A stretch of 64,000 nt of DNA from positions 1 through 64,000 of the forward strand of contig VRVR01000003.1 of NCBI GenBank assembly GCA_009859145.1. The letters are read 5' to 3'. Below are positions 9,190 through 18,268 of this stretch, one piece after another. Position numbers and translations under genes: made by a program. The notes beneath the pieces are model-generated. The model was not told where the DNA came from and did not search any database. It was given only the letters and a program-made list of their open reading frames with translations. The first letter of the stretch is position 1; each line of letters opens with the position of its first letter. Origin of the DNA: Andalucia godoyi (lineage: Eukaryota > Discoba > Jakobea > Jakobida > Andaluciidae).

Positions 9190-9376
9190 AACCAGTGTTT
9201 TTTTGTTTTTTTTCGTTTTCGTTTTCACTTTTGCTTTGTTTTTTTGGCGGATTAAATGTTCTATCTTTTATTTATGTATTCATTATTATTATTATTATTG
9301 TTGTTGTTGTTTTGGGGGAGGGGAGGATTTTAGCGATTGCATTTCCTTTTTTAATTTGCATTGGGATTACACATAT
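9190..9376. terminator. Convergent 3' spacer of NOX and PH genes
   Basis: 187 bases. A T-rich run follows the NOX stop, then ATT/TTG triplets at about 9281-9310 and a GGGGGAGGGGAGG purine motif. Confidence 0.4.
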
Positions 9377-10603
9377 TTACAAAGAGGCAACTTCTTTAAT
9401 TCTTCTAGCCAGCCATACGTGATAGGATATACCAGTTTTGGACGATCTTTCGACAACGTAGGCGCGCAGGCGTCGCCATGCCAGGTCAGAGAGAGTTAGA
9501 ATCTCAAAGCCTGCTTGCTTTTGTCGAATTGCATACTGCAGACCCAAAACCCATTGGTCGCATACCTTTCTTGACGGAGCCAAAATCTCAAGCACGCGGT
9601 CCTTGGATTGGAGCAGAATAAAACGATTCCATTGGTCCGACGTTAAACCGCGAATGTTTTCAGTAGGAGGATGGAAGCCATAGTGAATCTTGCACACATC
9701 AGAAAGAACCAAGAACTTTTCTGGTTTGGAGGCTGCCTGTCCGGGTTTTTGCGCCCAGTTTAACTGAGAGAAATCGGAGGAAAGGACAAAATACCTTTCG
9801 TGAGAAGACTTCTTTCCCGACACATACTTGGACATGACCACTTCTTCGAGCAACGAGTCAAGTGCATTACTGCCCTTCTTCAACGCTGCTGTCACATGTG
9901 TGTCGCGGATCTGGAGGCGAATAGCCGGAAGACAAACTTTCGCAGAAACAGAGTCGTCGCCCTCTGCAACAGAGTTCTGGACCGGTGGAGCGTCCGACAC
10001 TGCGATGGGTACAAGTCGGCTGTCGGAAGGCATCGTTTTCCGTCGAGCAGCCTTCTCTGCCGACATCCGTTCAAACTCCTCCTGAACATCTTCGTCGCTG
10101 TCGCCGGATTCCAAACAGAAATCATCGTCCTCGTCTGCTTGCGGGGAAGTAAAAGAAAAGGCGCTCGACATGGAAAGAATACGCGACGGATCCACTTCAG
10201 TCGACGGCATTTGCGGAAGTTCGAGAGACGCACGGTACTCGGATTGAATAGATTGCACAATATTCATCCAAATTTCAAACTCGGACGCGCCAACACCGCG
10301 CTTCTTGCTCGTGAATTTGTATGTGTACCATGGATACACAAGCTGAAACCCTGCATCACGTCCCGAATACGGCTGGTCAAACGCCCGAACGTCGCATCTC
10401 TCCAGAGACAATGTTCCTGCCGGCTCCAGATCGGTCTGTGATTTGTAATAGTAAAAGACGCGTCCCGAGATCACACACCAGCGGACTTGCCAGGAATTCC
10501 TTGGCGAGAGCTTCAACAGCCACCCCGATAACCTCGTTCTGCTGATGAGAGCGGCAGCAGGAATACGACGATCCGCAGGAACTTTGGGTGGTTTTGCAGC
10601 CAT
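9377..10603 (-). CDS. Protein with two PH domains
   Basis: 408 residues from the ATG at 10603; the longer open frame upstream starts in A/T-rich spacer and is not credible. The first PH domain spans about residues 25-125 (LSGWLLKLSPRNSWQVRWCV, FYYYKS, EFEIWMNIVQSI). A central acidic linker (DEDDDFCLESGDSDED) follows, then a second PH-like fold at about 290-390 with HERYFVLSSDFSQLNWA and a terminal DQWVLGLQYAI helix, as in phospholipase C-type PH domains. PH domains bind phosphoinositides or proteins at membranes, but no catalytic domain is present, so it is probably an adaptor. It is divergently paired with the BLTP-PH gene. Confidence 0.7.
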   Translation of the reverse strand: MAAKPPKVPADRRIPAAALISRTRLSGWLLKLSPRNSWQVRWCVISGRVFYYYKSQTDLEPAGTLSLERCDVRAFDQPYSGRDAGFQLVYPWYTYKFTSKKRGVGASEFEIWMNIVQSIQSEYRASLELPQMPSTEVDPSRILSMSSAFSFTSPQADEDDDFCLESGDSDEDVQEEFERMSAEKAARRKTMPSDSRLVPIAVSDAPPVQNSVAEGDDSVSAKVCLPAIRLQIRDTHVTAALKKGSNALDSLLEEVVMSKYVSGKKSSHERYFVLSSDFSQLNWAQKPGQAASKPEKFLVLSDVCKIHYGFHPPTENIRGLTSDQWNRFILLQSKDRVLEILAPSRKVCDQWVLGLQYAIRQKQAGFEILTLSDLAWRRLRAYVVERSSKTGISYHVWLARRIKEVASL

Positions 10604-11260
10604 CGTTTTTTCTTCTTCGGTTTTCTTTTTCTTCTGATGACACTGTTGTATGAATCGGACGACTGTGCAGAGAGTTTTTAATAGAAATTTAAAAAAATTA
10701 AATAAACAAAAATATATTAAGAGACGGAAAGAGAGAATCAAATTAAACTAAATTAAACAGAGTGTACCGATGCAGAGATAGATGAAACAACGCAATACAA
10801 GACAGTTCGTTTCAGTCGTGATGGAGGAATAGCAGACTGTCTTTGGGGCGATTTTCCAAAGGTCAAACGGCCCCTCGCCGTTCGCAAGATGGGCCTGTCG
10901 GGATTCGGGAAACTCGAGCCTGTTGAGGCGATAATTGTTTGCCTTGACACCACCATGCAGCTCCGATAGGCCACAAAAAAAAAAGCCGACACAGTCTTTG
11001 CCCGACTCCGCATGTTGTTGTTGTTTACTCGGTACTGTCGTCGTTCTTTCCCTCCCTTTTCTTTTCCTCTCATCGTTGGGCTTGTTCTGTATATAAAATT
11101 CTTTTCTCTTTTCTCTTTTTTCCTTTTTCCTTTTCCTTTTTCCTGTTTCCGTTTTCCGTTTTCCGTTTTCCGTTTTCCGTTTTCCGTTTTCCGTTTTCCG
11201 TTTTCACTCCCGCATCACCCGCTTCCGCTTTTTCCTCATTCCAGTTTCTGAAATAACAAG
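10604..11260. promoter_or_regulatory. Shared divergent promoter of the PH and BLTP-PH genes
   Basis: 657 bases between two start codons on opposite strands. The right third is a pyrimidine tract (about 11095-11245) containing a 7-bp tandem repeat TTTTCCG at about 11147-11206, ending in CTCATTCCAG 17 bases before the BLTP-PH ATG. The left part is purine-rich in the + sense, so the T-rich strand is the sense strand of each gene. The minus-strand open frame inside (10753-11073) is judged spurious. Confidence 0.5.
11146..11206 (+). repeat. TTTTCCG 7-bp tandem repeat
   Basis: About eight to nine head-to-tail copies of TTTTCCG in the pyrimidine-rich 5' flank of the BLTP-PH gene, preceded by less regular TTTTTCC units. 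Confidence 0.85.
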
Positions 11261-14200
11261 ATGACGGAAGCGATAGCGAGAAAATTGCTCAACAAACATT
11301 TGTCACTGTTCATCAAAGACTACAACTCCAAACAACTCAAGCTTTCTGTACTCGGTGGCAAATGCCGGCTTGAGAACCTGGAGATCAAGGACGAGATCCT
11401 GCAAGAAGTACTTTGTCTCGCTGGGCTGAACTTCATGCGGGGCGTTCGGGGGGTTATTCGAGCCCTTGATGTCAAGGCGTCTGTGACGTCGCTCAAAACG
11501 GAGCCGATAGTCGTCAACATTTCCGGCATCGACATCGATCTCGAGGAGCACATGCACATGCAAGCGACAACTCAAATCATCAAGACATATTTTGCCAATG
11601 AGTTTGGCACCGAAGACGATAAGGAAAAGGAAAAGGAAAAGGAAAAGGAAAAGGAACTGACGCCGGGTAGCAAGAAGAAGCCGGCCAAGTACGGACTTGG
11701 AGACAAGATTGGGGATGGCATTCGCATTGAGATTGAGCGGATATCATTCAGACTGCAGGTTCGAGGATCGTATCGTTACGCTCCTCGGTTTGGTCCCTGG
11801 ACTCCACCGCGATTCTTGTTTGAAATGAGGAATTTCTCTCTGTATACGACGAATGCAGATTGGGAAGTCGTTCCGCTGAATCAAGCCCTGCCGAAGTATC
11901 GCCGTGGTGTTTCGGAACTGTTTGTGTACAAATATGGCACCATCAAGTCGATTTCCATGAGGATGTCCAAGTTTCCGGATTTCGATGATTTTTCCATGTC
12001 AATTGCAGACAATGTTGGAGCGATTATCAAGATGCAAATGAAGAAAAAGTCGCTCGGTGGCGACATTTTGGATTTGAATGTTCAGACGTTTGTGGATCCC
12101 CTGCAACTGGACTTGCGGTCGTTCATTGTGAAAGGGATGCTCCATATGTTCGGTTCTATTGCGTTCTGCTTTGGCAGAACCGATTTTCCTACGGACGCAG
12201 AAAAGGCGGAAGCGGAACGAAAAACCGCGGAGGGCGTTGCACGTGCCCGAGAAACGTATCTTGCGTCTCAAAAGGATGGCGGAGTTTCATCTGCTCAGCA
12301 GCTGAAGATTGACGATGATGACGATGACGAATCGGTTGCCGAAAGTGATATTTCGTCTGTTGAAGAAGTCAAGTCCACTCCGCGGACGACAATCAACATC
12401 CAGATTCCTTCTATCCGTCTTATTGTCGATCTTCTGAACAACACCAACATGACTGTTTTTCTGCAGAAGATGCTCGTCTCTGCCGTGCTTCTCCCCGACC
12501 AACCCGGCGTCGCTTTTATTCAAGCCTCCTTTTCCCATTTGCAGATCGACTTGAAGTCTTCTGACGGGAACACTTGTCACATTCTGGAGGTAATGAGGTT
12601 TGATAATGCGTATCCGAGAGCTTCGGTCTTCGAGTTGACGGAAGGGTACAGCGTCAAGATTTCAGAGGCAGTTCCATTTTTCCCCGTTTCTGCCCCTGCC
12701 GTGGCAGACGTTTCGAAGGAATCCTCGGATGTTTCTGCCGTTGCTGTGGCGTCACCATCCGATGTCTTCCGAGTCATCGTTTCTTTGAATCTGGACGAGG
12801 ACATCGTGAAGACGCAAGGGGTGAAATTGTCTGTGAAAGGAGTCATGTCCCCCGTGCAACTTAGAATTCCGTCGTCGTTATTGTCACATCTACTCGCGAT
12901 CGGCGCATTTCTTGCGTCCCCTCCTGAAGTTGTTCCGGATGCGTCGCTCCTGGCGTTTCCGACGCCTGTGAAGAGTTCATTAGCCGCCTTTGGTGTCCGT
13001 TTTAAGGTACTAGGAAGCTCCGTTCTTGTATATGACTCGTCAAAACTAAGTAACGCTGAGTTTTCTACGCCAGACACGTTTTTGCGCCTTTTTGTGGGTG
13101 CTGTGGATATATTCATTCATCCACTGTTGGGGACGATATCGCATTCCCGCGAAGTGCAAGGAAAGCTTTCTCTTGTGGATGCATTTCGAGATCTGTGCTG
13201 GGAAGAGTATAAGTCCAAGGCCGCTTTGAAGCTTTCAGACGTTGGAGCAGAGTTCTTTGGGAAACGCACGGAGAATGTAGAGATCTTCAATGGTATGGAC
13301 ATTATTGCAAATTTTGCATTCGAATTAGCAGAAGAGTCTCGAGATGTTCCAAAGACGCTGATTCATTTTGTCCAGACGTTGTTGCGACTCAAGCTGTCAA
13401 GGTATTTGGTGCTGTCTTTGCTGAACTTGGTCTCTGCGTTTGCACCACCACCGGCAACAGGCACCGTATCACCCACCAAGCTGCAAGCAGAAGAGGTTCC
13501 TCTGAGTACCCGCGTCGACGAGCTGTTTGGCGTTGGAGTTGGCGTGGTTGAAAAAATCTTTTCGGGCATGCCATCGCTGCGAGCACTCATGTATGTTTAT
13601 GGTTTGGAAACGACGTTTTCGGATGACGCTCTTCCGTCGGCTCGATTGGCGAACATCAATTTATTCGCGGAAACGAGTGATGTGCGCCAGTGTGCAGTTT
13701 CTGCTGATGCAAAGGAAAGGACATCTCCATTTCCCGTGCAATTTTTTGTCTCTCAGGATGTCGAGACTCTGACACCTGTGCCCCGCAAAGGATATCTGCA
13801 GTCGTTCTTCCTGCCAAAGAAGGTGGGAAGGTCGTTGAGACCCGTCCACGTCAAGTTTGCAGAATCTGCGGCTCGTATGCTGGCCACAACGGAGACAATT
13901 GCGAAAGAAATCGATCTCCTTCTTTCCGAGGAAGGCGTCAATTTTATCCGGCAAGCGACGCGCGTGTTTCCGTTTCCCCAGCAAAGTGGTGTTTCGGAAG
14001 ACGATGTCGAAAGGCTGAAAAAGACTCCATCGTTGTGGGCATCGCCACAACTGGAAGGGTTTTTGTTCAAGCAAGGAGGCTCGCACAAAAATTGGAAGAA
14101 AAGGTATTTCAGGCTCGCAGATCAGTACCTCGTCTACTTTGAGTCCCTGGAAGCCGGAATGTCTCTGGGAGAGGAGCCATTTGGCATTCTCGTGCTGGAT

Positions 14201-14758
14201 TCCGAAAGTTGTGCGTCGGAAATCGAGGATAGCAAAGCGGTCGGGTTGAAGAAAGGGAACTTTGCGTTTTGCATCCAGTCGTCCAATCGATCCATGAACT
14301 TTTACTCGTTGTCAGAGAACGATAGAACCAAGTGGATTCGGGCGGTGAACGCGCACGTCGACACTCTGAGAAAGCGGTTCTTGGAGCCGAGTTCCACGGA
14401 GAAGAAATTACAGCTGGAAGTGTCTCGACAGAAGATCAAGGATATTAAAGTTGCGCTTCATCGCTCGCGAATTGCTGTCCTGCAGAGCTCGCTTGGCATG
14501 TCAGTCGACCCGTCTGCGGTGGATGGGGAAGCAGACCTCACGAATCTTGTCGTATCTTGCGCACCACGCATCAAGACTGTTTCAACGGAGTCGGATGTGA
14601 GTACATTGGATCTGGCCAAAGTCTTGTCGTCGAAATCATCCTCGGAGCTGGAATCCAAGCTTCAAAATTGTTCCAAAATGGAGGATCTTGGAAAGGATGA
14701 TCTCATTCTCCTTCTGAAAACCTCGCTCCGGCTCCTGAAAGAGGACGGCAAAATATGA
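11261..14758 (+). CDS. Chorein/BLTP3-like bridge lipid-transfer protein with C-terminal PH domain
   Basis: 1,165 residues, one exon. The N-terminus is a chorein motif (IARKLLNKHLSLFIKDYN, LKLSVLGGKCRLENLEI). It is closest in pattern to the BLTP3/UHRF1BP1 branch rather than VPS13, including the LKTEPIVVNISGIDIDL strand. Proteins of this family form long hydrophobic grooves that move bulk lipid at membrane contact sites. A (KE)n tract near residue 122 and an acidic DDDDDE segment near 350 interrupt the rod. A PH domain at about 928-1035 (EGFLFKQGGSHKNWKKRYFRL ... TKWIRAV) and a short coiled coil end the protein. It is shorter than animal BLTP3 (about 1,450 residues), and the terminal PH is unusual for that branch. 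Exact orthology is uncertain. Confidence 0.75.
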   Translation: MTEAIARKLLNKHLSLFIKDYNSKQLKLSVLGGKCRLENLEIKDEILQEVLCLAGLNFMRGVRGVIRALDVKASVTSLKTEPIVVNISGIDIDLEEHMHMQATTQIIKTYFANEFGTEDDKEKEKEKEKEKELTPGSKKKPAKYGLGDKIGDGIRIEIERISFRLQVRGSYRYAPRFGPWTPPRFLFEMRNFSLYTTNADWEVVPLNQALPKYRRGVSELFVYKYGTIKSISMRMSKFPDFDDFSMSIADNVGAIIKMQMKKKSLGGDILDLNVQTFVDPLQLDLRSFIVKGMLHMFGSIAFCFGRTDFPTDAEKAEAERKTAEGVARARETYLASQKDGGVSSAQQLKIDDDDDDESVAESDISSVEEVKSTPRTTINIQIPSIRLIVDLLNNTNMTVFLQKMLVSAVLLPDQPGVAFIQASFSHLQIDLKSSDGNTCHILEVMRFDNAYPRASVFELTEGYSVKISEAVPFFPVSAPAVADVSKESSDVSAVAVASPSDVFRVIVSLNLDEDIVKTQGVKLSVKGVMSPVQLRIPSSLLSHLLAIGAFLASPPEVVPDASLLAFPTPVKSSLAAFGVRFKVLGSSVLVYDSSKLSNAEFSTPDTFLRLFVGAVDIFIHPLLGTISHSREVQGKLSLVDAFRDLCWEEYKSKAALKLSDVGAEFFGKRTENVEIFNGMDIIANFAFELAEESRDVPKTLIHFVQTLLRLKLSRYLVLSLLNLVSAFAPPPATGTVSPTKLQAEEVPLSTRVDELFGVGVGVVEKIFSGMPSLRALMYVYGLETTFSDDALPSARLANINLFAETSDVRQCAVSADAKERTSPFPVQFFVSQDVETLTPVPRKGYLQSFFLPKKVGRSLRPVHVKFAESAARMLATTETIAKEIDLLLSEEGVNFIRQATRVFPFPQQSGVSEDDVERLKKTPSLWASPQLEGFLFKQGGSHKNWKKRYFRLADQYLVYFESLEAGMSLGEEPFGILVLDSESCASEIEDSKAVGLKKGNFAFCIQSSNRSMNFYSLSENDRTKWIRAVNAHVDTLRKRFLEPSSTEKKLQLEVSRQKIKDIKVALHRSRIAVLQSSLGMSVDPSAVDGEADLTNLVVSCAPRIKTVSTESDVSTLDLAKVLSSKSSSELESKLQNCSKMEDLGKDDLILLLKTSLRLLKEDGKI

Positions 14759-14882
14759 TGAGCGCGCTGCAGGTAAAGAAATGTCTTCTCAGTTGCAGCA
14801 GCTTCCTCATTTTATGTATATTTTGGCGTATTATTATTATTATTATTATTATTTGGCGTTTGATGAATGCGTTTATTCATAA
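14759..14882. terminator. Short convergent 3' region with TTA repeat
   Basis: 124 bases separate the stops of BLTP-PH and PDI. A run of TTA triplets at about 14831-14852 reads UUAUUA in one transcript and AAUAAU in the other. This is a plausible shared 3'-end signal, inferred from its recurrence at other convergent junctions. Confidence 0.4.
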
Positions 14883-15980
14883 TCATGCATCACCAACAAA
14901 TGCTCCGAGAACATTCAAACGCTTTTGAATGGAATCCAGCTGCTCTCTCTTCACAGAAGTACCCTGGTCATAGAGTCGTTGAAGTCGAGCCATTTCCTTG
15001 GATGCATATTCCTTGTCGACGGCAATCTTCTCAGCAACTCGCACATAGTACGCGGCATCCTTTCCGTTGCTCAAGCTCTTCATTTCTGCAACTGCTTGCT
15101 GAGGCGACAGAGATCCGTACGCCACCTTGCGGGCAATGTCGTCCGCTGCAGAGACGCGACCGGCAGCCGACGACAATGAGCCATCTGATCGTCGATCGGT
15201 GCGTGCTTGCTCGTTCACGAAGCCAACCAAAGAGTCCAAGTCACGCCCACCCTCGTACGGCTTGTGGGTATCCGAGCCTGGCTCGAAATAAACAATAGTC
15301 GGATATCCTTTGACATCGAACTTGGACGCCAACTCACCTTCCTTTGTGGCATCGACCTTCGAAATGAGAACCTTGTCAGACTCTCCTTCAAAGGCCAATG
15401 CAAGCTTTTCGTATGTTGGTGCAAGCGACTTGCAGTGTCCACACCACGGTGCAAAGAACTCAATGAGTCTGAATTTGGAAGCAGCCGCGGTCACTTCCTT
15501 TGTAAAGCTGGAGAGAGTCAAATCAACAACTGCTGACGCCGGCTTGGAAATGGTGATGATCGCACCTGTCTTGGAGCGAATGAACGATGCAACATCGTCT
15601 GCAGTTCTTCCGCCATTGTAGTCCTCAGGCGTAGTCGAGCCTTTCGCAAAAAACTTGAACGTAGGGAAGCCCTTCACGTCAAGACGACCGCCGAGCTCTC
15701 GGTGTGTGTCGGCATTCAGCTTTGCCAGCACAACGTCCTTATGCGCACCAACGGACTTGGCATATGCCTCCCCGAGGATTGTAAACTCCGGCACAAAGTT
15801 TTTGCAGTGGCCGCACCAAGGTGCGTACGCCTCCAAAAACACAGCTCGCGATCCGTCGACAATCGAATCGTAGTTTTCCGGAGTCAGGTCCACGACACCG
15901 GTAATGGAGACTGACGGGTCGTCGGCAAGAACCACGCACACGAAGGCAAGGAAGAGAAAAACACAACCGTACAACTTCAT
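14883..15980 (-). CDS. Protein disulfide isomerase, two thioredoxin domains plus ERp29-like tail
   Basis: 365 residues from the ATG at 15980, with a signal peptide (MKLYGCVFLFLAFVCVVLA). Two thioredoxin folds each carry an APWCGHCK active site (Cys 56/59 and about 178/181). They are followed by the all-helical ERp29/PDI-D domain (RKVAYGSLSPQQAVAEM ... MARLQRLYDQG). It should form and reshuffle disulfides in secretory proteins in the ER. The architecture matches plant and amoebozoan two-domain PDIs with a D domain. The C-terminus ends AFVGDA, with no KDEL-type retrieval signal, so retention must rely on the D domain or a partner. Upstream is a pyrimidine-rich tract ending in GATGCAG just before the ATG. 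Confidence 0.93.
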   Translation of the reverse strand: MKLYGCVFLFLAFVCVVLADDPSVSITGVVDLTPENYDSIVDGSRAVFLEAYAPWCGHCKNFVPEFTILGEAYAKSVGAHKDVVLAKLNADTHRELGGRLDVKGFPTFKFFAKGSTTPEDYNGGRTADDVASFIRSKTGAIITISKPASAVVDLTLSSFTKEVTAAASKFRLIEFFAPWCGHCKSLAPTYEKLALAFEGESDKVLISKVDATKEGELASKFDVKGYPTIVYFEPGSDTHKPYEGGRDLDSLVGFVNEQARTDRRSDGSLSSAAGRVSAADDIARKVAYGSLSPQQAVAEMKSLSNGKDAAYYVRVAEKIAVDKEYASKEMARLQRLYDQGTSVKREQLDSIQKRLNVLGAFVGDA

Positions 15981-16433
15981 GATGTCTGCATCAATACTCG
16001 TATATGGATGGGAAAAAGGAATAGCAATAACAATAATAATCATAGTAAACTATGTTTTAATCGAAGCAAAGAAAAAAAATGCTGGCGGCCACAAAGGAAA
16101 GCGGGGCGTGATTGATCGGCTTGACACGTGTGCACTTGAGGCAAGATCGAATCATTCTTTAAATTACTACAACAGCAGCTGGGGCAGTTGCTCCCGACTG
16201 CTGGGTGTTCCCGGGGTGTTCCCGGGGGTCTCCGCCTCCGGCCGCTCTCGCAAACCTGCAAATGCAGGTGCAAGAGCAAAAGCAAGAGCAAGAGACAGAT
16301 AAGATGGAGTCTCGGCGACGCAGCCATCTCATGAACACAAGAATCTTCTGCAGGCCTCATCATTGAGAGTTGTAATAATAAAAACAAACAATTAATAAAA
16401 CAAGAGATTTCGCTGAGATGAACGAACGAATCC
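15981..16433. other. Spacer between PDI start and GT61 end, with a GC-rich patch
   Basis: 453 bases, both flanking genes on the minus strand. A GC-rich patch at about 16180-16270 contains the direct repeat GTGTTCCCGGG (two copies near 16205-16227) and a CCTGCA/TGCAGG inverted repeat at 16254-16267, then an AGCAAA/AGCAAG purine repeat. No gene or known RNA was recognised. Confidence 0.4.
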
Positions 16434-18179
16434 TCAGCTGAAAAACTTCTGCAAATGCGAATCGAACATGGTGGGATCCAGTTCAAAGCCTTCATCAGAC
16501 GACGGAGTACCCGACACCAACCGTGCAGCAACTCGCTCGACATTGACTCCAGCCCATTTTCCAAACGAGAGGAAATGAGTTCGAGAATCATATCCCGGAG
16601 GAATGACTTCAATGACTTCAGTGGACTGGTCTACATACAGAACATGAGACAGCGCCGCACCGTGGACCGCAATCAGCACCTTGGCAGAACGGAATGCCTT
16701 AATTTGGTCTGCAAGGGTCATAGACGAGCACGAGATCGGAACAAAAGTAAACCCAAGCTCATCCGCCTTCTCTGCAAAGTAATCTTCGATCTGGCCGCGA
16801 TTCAACAATCGACGAGCAGTGTGTCCTTGCTTGCGGGGATGCGCAAAGTAATCTTCGCGAAACTCAAACACCACAACAGGCTTCCCGGATCCATCGTACA
16901 AGGGATTCGTCGGTGTGATGCTCGCCACATCGAACTGATTGATCACAAAGTCTCCGAACTGTCGAACAACGGGCTGGTATCCGCAGTCGTGCCGCGGGAT
17001 TAAATTGGTCGCTGAAAGATAACCGGCGGGGACGAAGATCGCTCTCTCGATACAAACCCTGGATCCGCGATATGCCCCAATGTACTCCACACTGCCTGAA
17101 AATACTGTTGTCCAGAAAGCATCCATGTGACTCTGTGGATGAGCATCCAAAAACAGTATCGTCACGTCCGAAACCTCATCCAGCAGTTCAAAAAGTTTGA
17201 GAGAGAAAAATGTGTTAAAAAAGTCCGTAGTAGAGTGGTATAAATTCGCGTATTCATACCGCATGGTCATCAACACAGTGTCGAGATGCACATCGCATTT
17301 CTCGCTGCTCCTTGCGGAGACGTCTTGTATCGCCTTGAACACATCGTTCATGTAGAAACGGCCAGAAATGCGATCGTCCGCAGCATTACGAGGCGCATCC
17401 TCCATAAGAAACGCACCGGGATTGAAAACCAGGTATTCATCATCTTCCGACTGACCCTTGACTTGAACGGGATCCTCGCCGCCCACAGCTCTGCCTCTCC
17501 ACTTGATCTTGCTGGTGTCAATAACCAGATTCGAAAACAAGCACGAAGATGCCTGCAAAGCATCATTGTGCAAACATAGATGTCCTTGAGTATCCGACTG
17601 AAAAACAGGCTTCCAAGAAGAGGCTGCAAAGTACTCCGCGCAGCCACCAGTAGGCTTTCGTGGTGGTTGTCCATCTGCGCCGAAACTCGCTCGGTCGTTG
17701 GATTTCGCTGATTTCTTGAGGACCGGATGGGATTCCGGAACCTTGTGGATCTTTGGTTTCGATTGCTGATTCGGAGGCGATGTTGGCAGCGATGTTGGCG
17801 GCGATGTTGGCGGCGATGTTGGCACCGGCTTCCGTCTGTCCTTTTCCGTTTTTACTCCAGAGCCCGGTTTCTCATCTTCGATGGAACTGTGCGAAGATAT
17901 GCTCGAGGATTTCTGAATGTCTTGATTGCCGTTGAGCTCAGAGGGAGACCGCTGCCGTGGAGACTTCGTCTTCACGGCCTCCAACTTTGGCTCTTTCCGA
18001 AAAATGGCAGGATCGGATGCCGAGGATAGTCGCGTGGTTTCGGGATTCAGCAATGGCTGGTGAACATCTTCCGAAAGAGAGTCCAGAACCGTTCGCAGTG
18101 TCAGCAACAGCAAAACACTCAGCAAGCATACCAACGGAATATTCGCAGACAGAATAGATGTACGAGACGAGCCGATCAT
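16434..18179 (-). CDS. GT61-family glycosyltransferase, type II membrane protein
   Basis: 581 residues from the ATG at 18179; the longer frame begins with TTG. A short cytosolic tail is followed by a signal-anchor (IPLVCLLSVLLLLTL). Then comes a Ser/Pro/Lys-rich stem with a TSPP repeat (residues about 120-140) encoded by a 12-bp tandem repeat. The C-terminal catalytic half resembles GT61/DUF563 enzymes (plant arabinosyl/xylosyltransferases, animal EOGT and POMGNT2). It includes LADQIKAFRSAKVLIAVHGAALSHVLYV and the following EVIEVIPPGY strand. Donor and acceptor sugars cannot be read from sequence. Golgi or ER lumenal localisation is inferred from topology. It follows PDI in tandem. Confidence 0.75.
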   Translation of the reverse strand: MIGSSRTSILSANIPLVCLLSVLLLLTLRTVLDSLSEDVHQPLLNPETTRLSSASDPAIFRKEPKLEAVKTKSPRQRSPSELNGNQDIQKSSSISSHSSIEDEKPGSGVKTEKDRRKPVPTSPPTSPPTSLPTSPPNQQSKPKIHKVPESHPVLKKSAKSNDRASFGADGQPPRKPTGGCAEYFAASSWKPVFQSDTQGHLCLHNDALQASSCLFSNLVIDTSKIKWRGRAVGGEDPVQVKGQSEDDEYLVFNPGAFLMEDAPRNAADDRISGRFYMNDVFKAIQDVSARSSEKCDVHLDTVLMTMRYEYANLYHSTTDFFNTFFSLKLFELLDEVSDVTILFLDAHPQSHMDAFWTTVFSGSVEYIGAYRGSRVCIERAIFVPAGYLSATNLIPRHDCGYQPVVRQFGDFVINQFDVASITPTNPLYDGSGKPVVVFEFREDYFAHPRKQGHTARRLLNRGQIEDYFAEKADELGFTFVPISCSSMTLADQIKAFRSAKVLIAVHGAALSHVLYVDQSTEVIEVIPPGYDSRTHFLSFGKWAGVNVERVAARLVSGTPSSDEGFELDPTMFDSHLQKFFS

Positions 18180-18268
18180 GTTTGCATACAACACGCAATA
18201 GAGCCGAGTGAACAATCAGCAAACATACATATTTATTGGATTTGGGAGGGGAAAAAAAAAAAAATTTA

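Noticed and set aside
10753-11073. 106-codon minus-strand frame in the PH/BLTP-PH promoter
   Set aside because: It lies in a divergent promoter between two starts, begins in the complementary strand of the pyrimidine tract and shows no domain.
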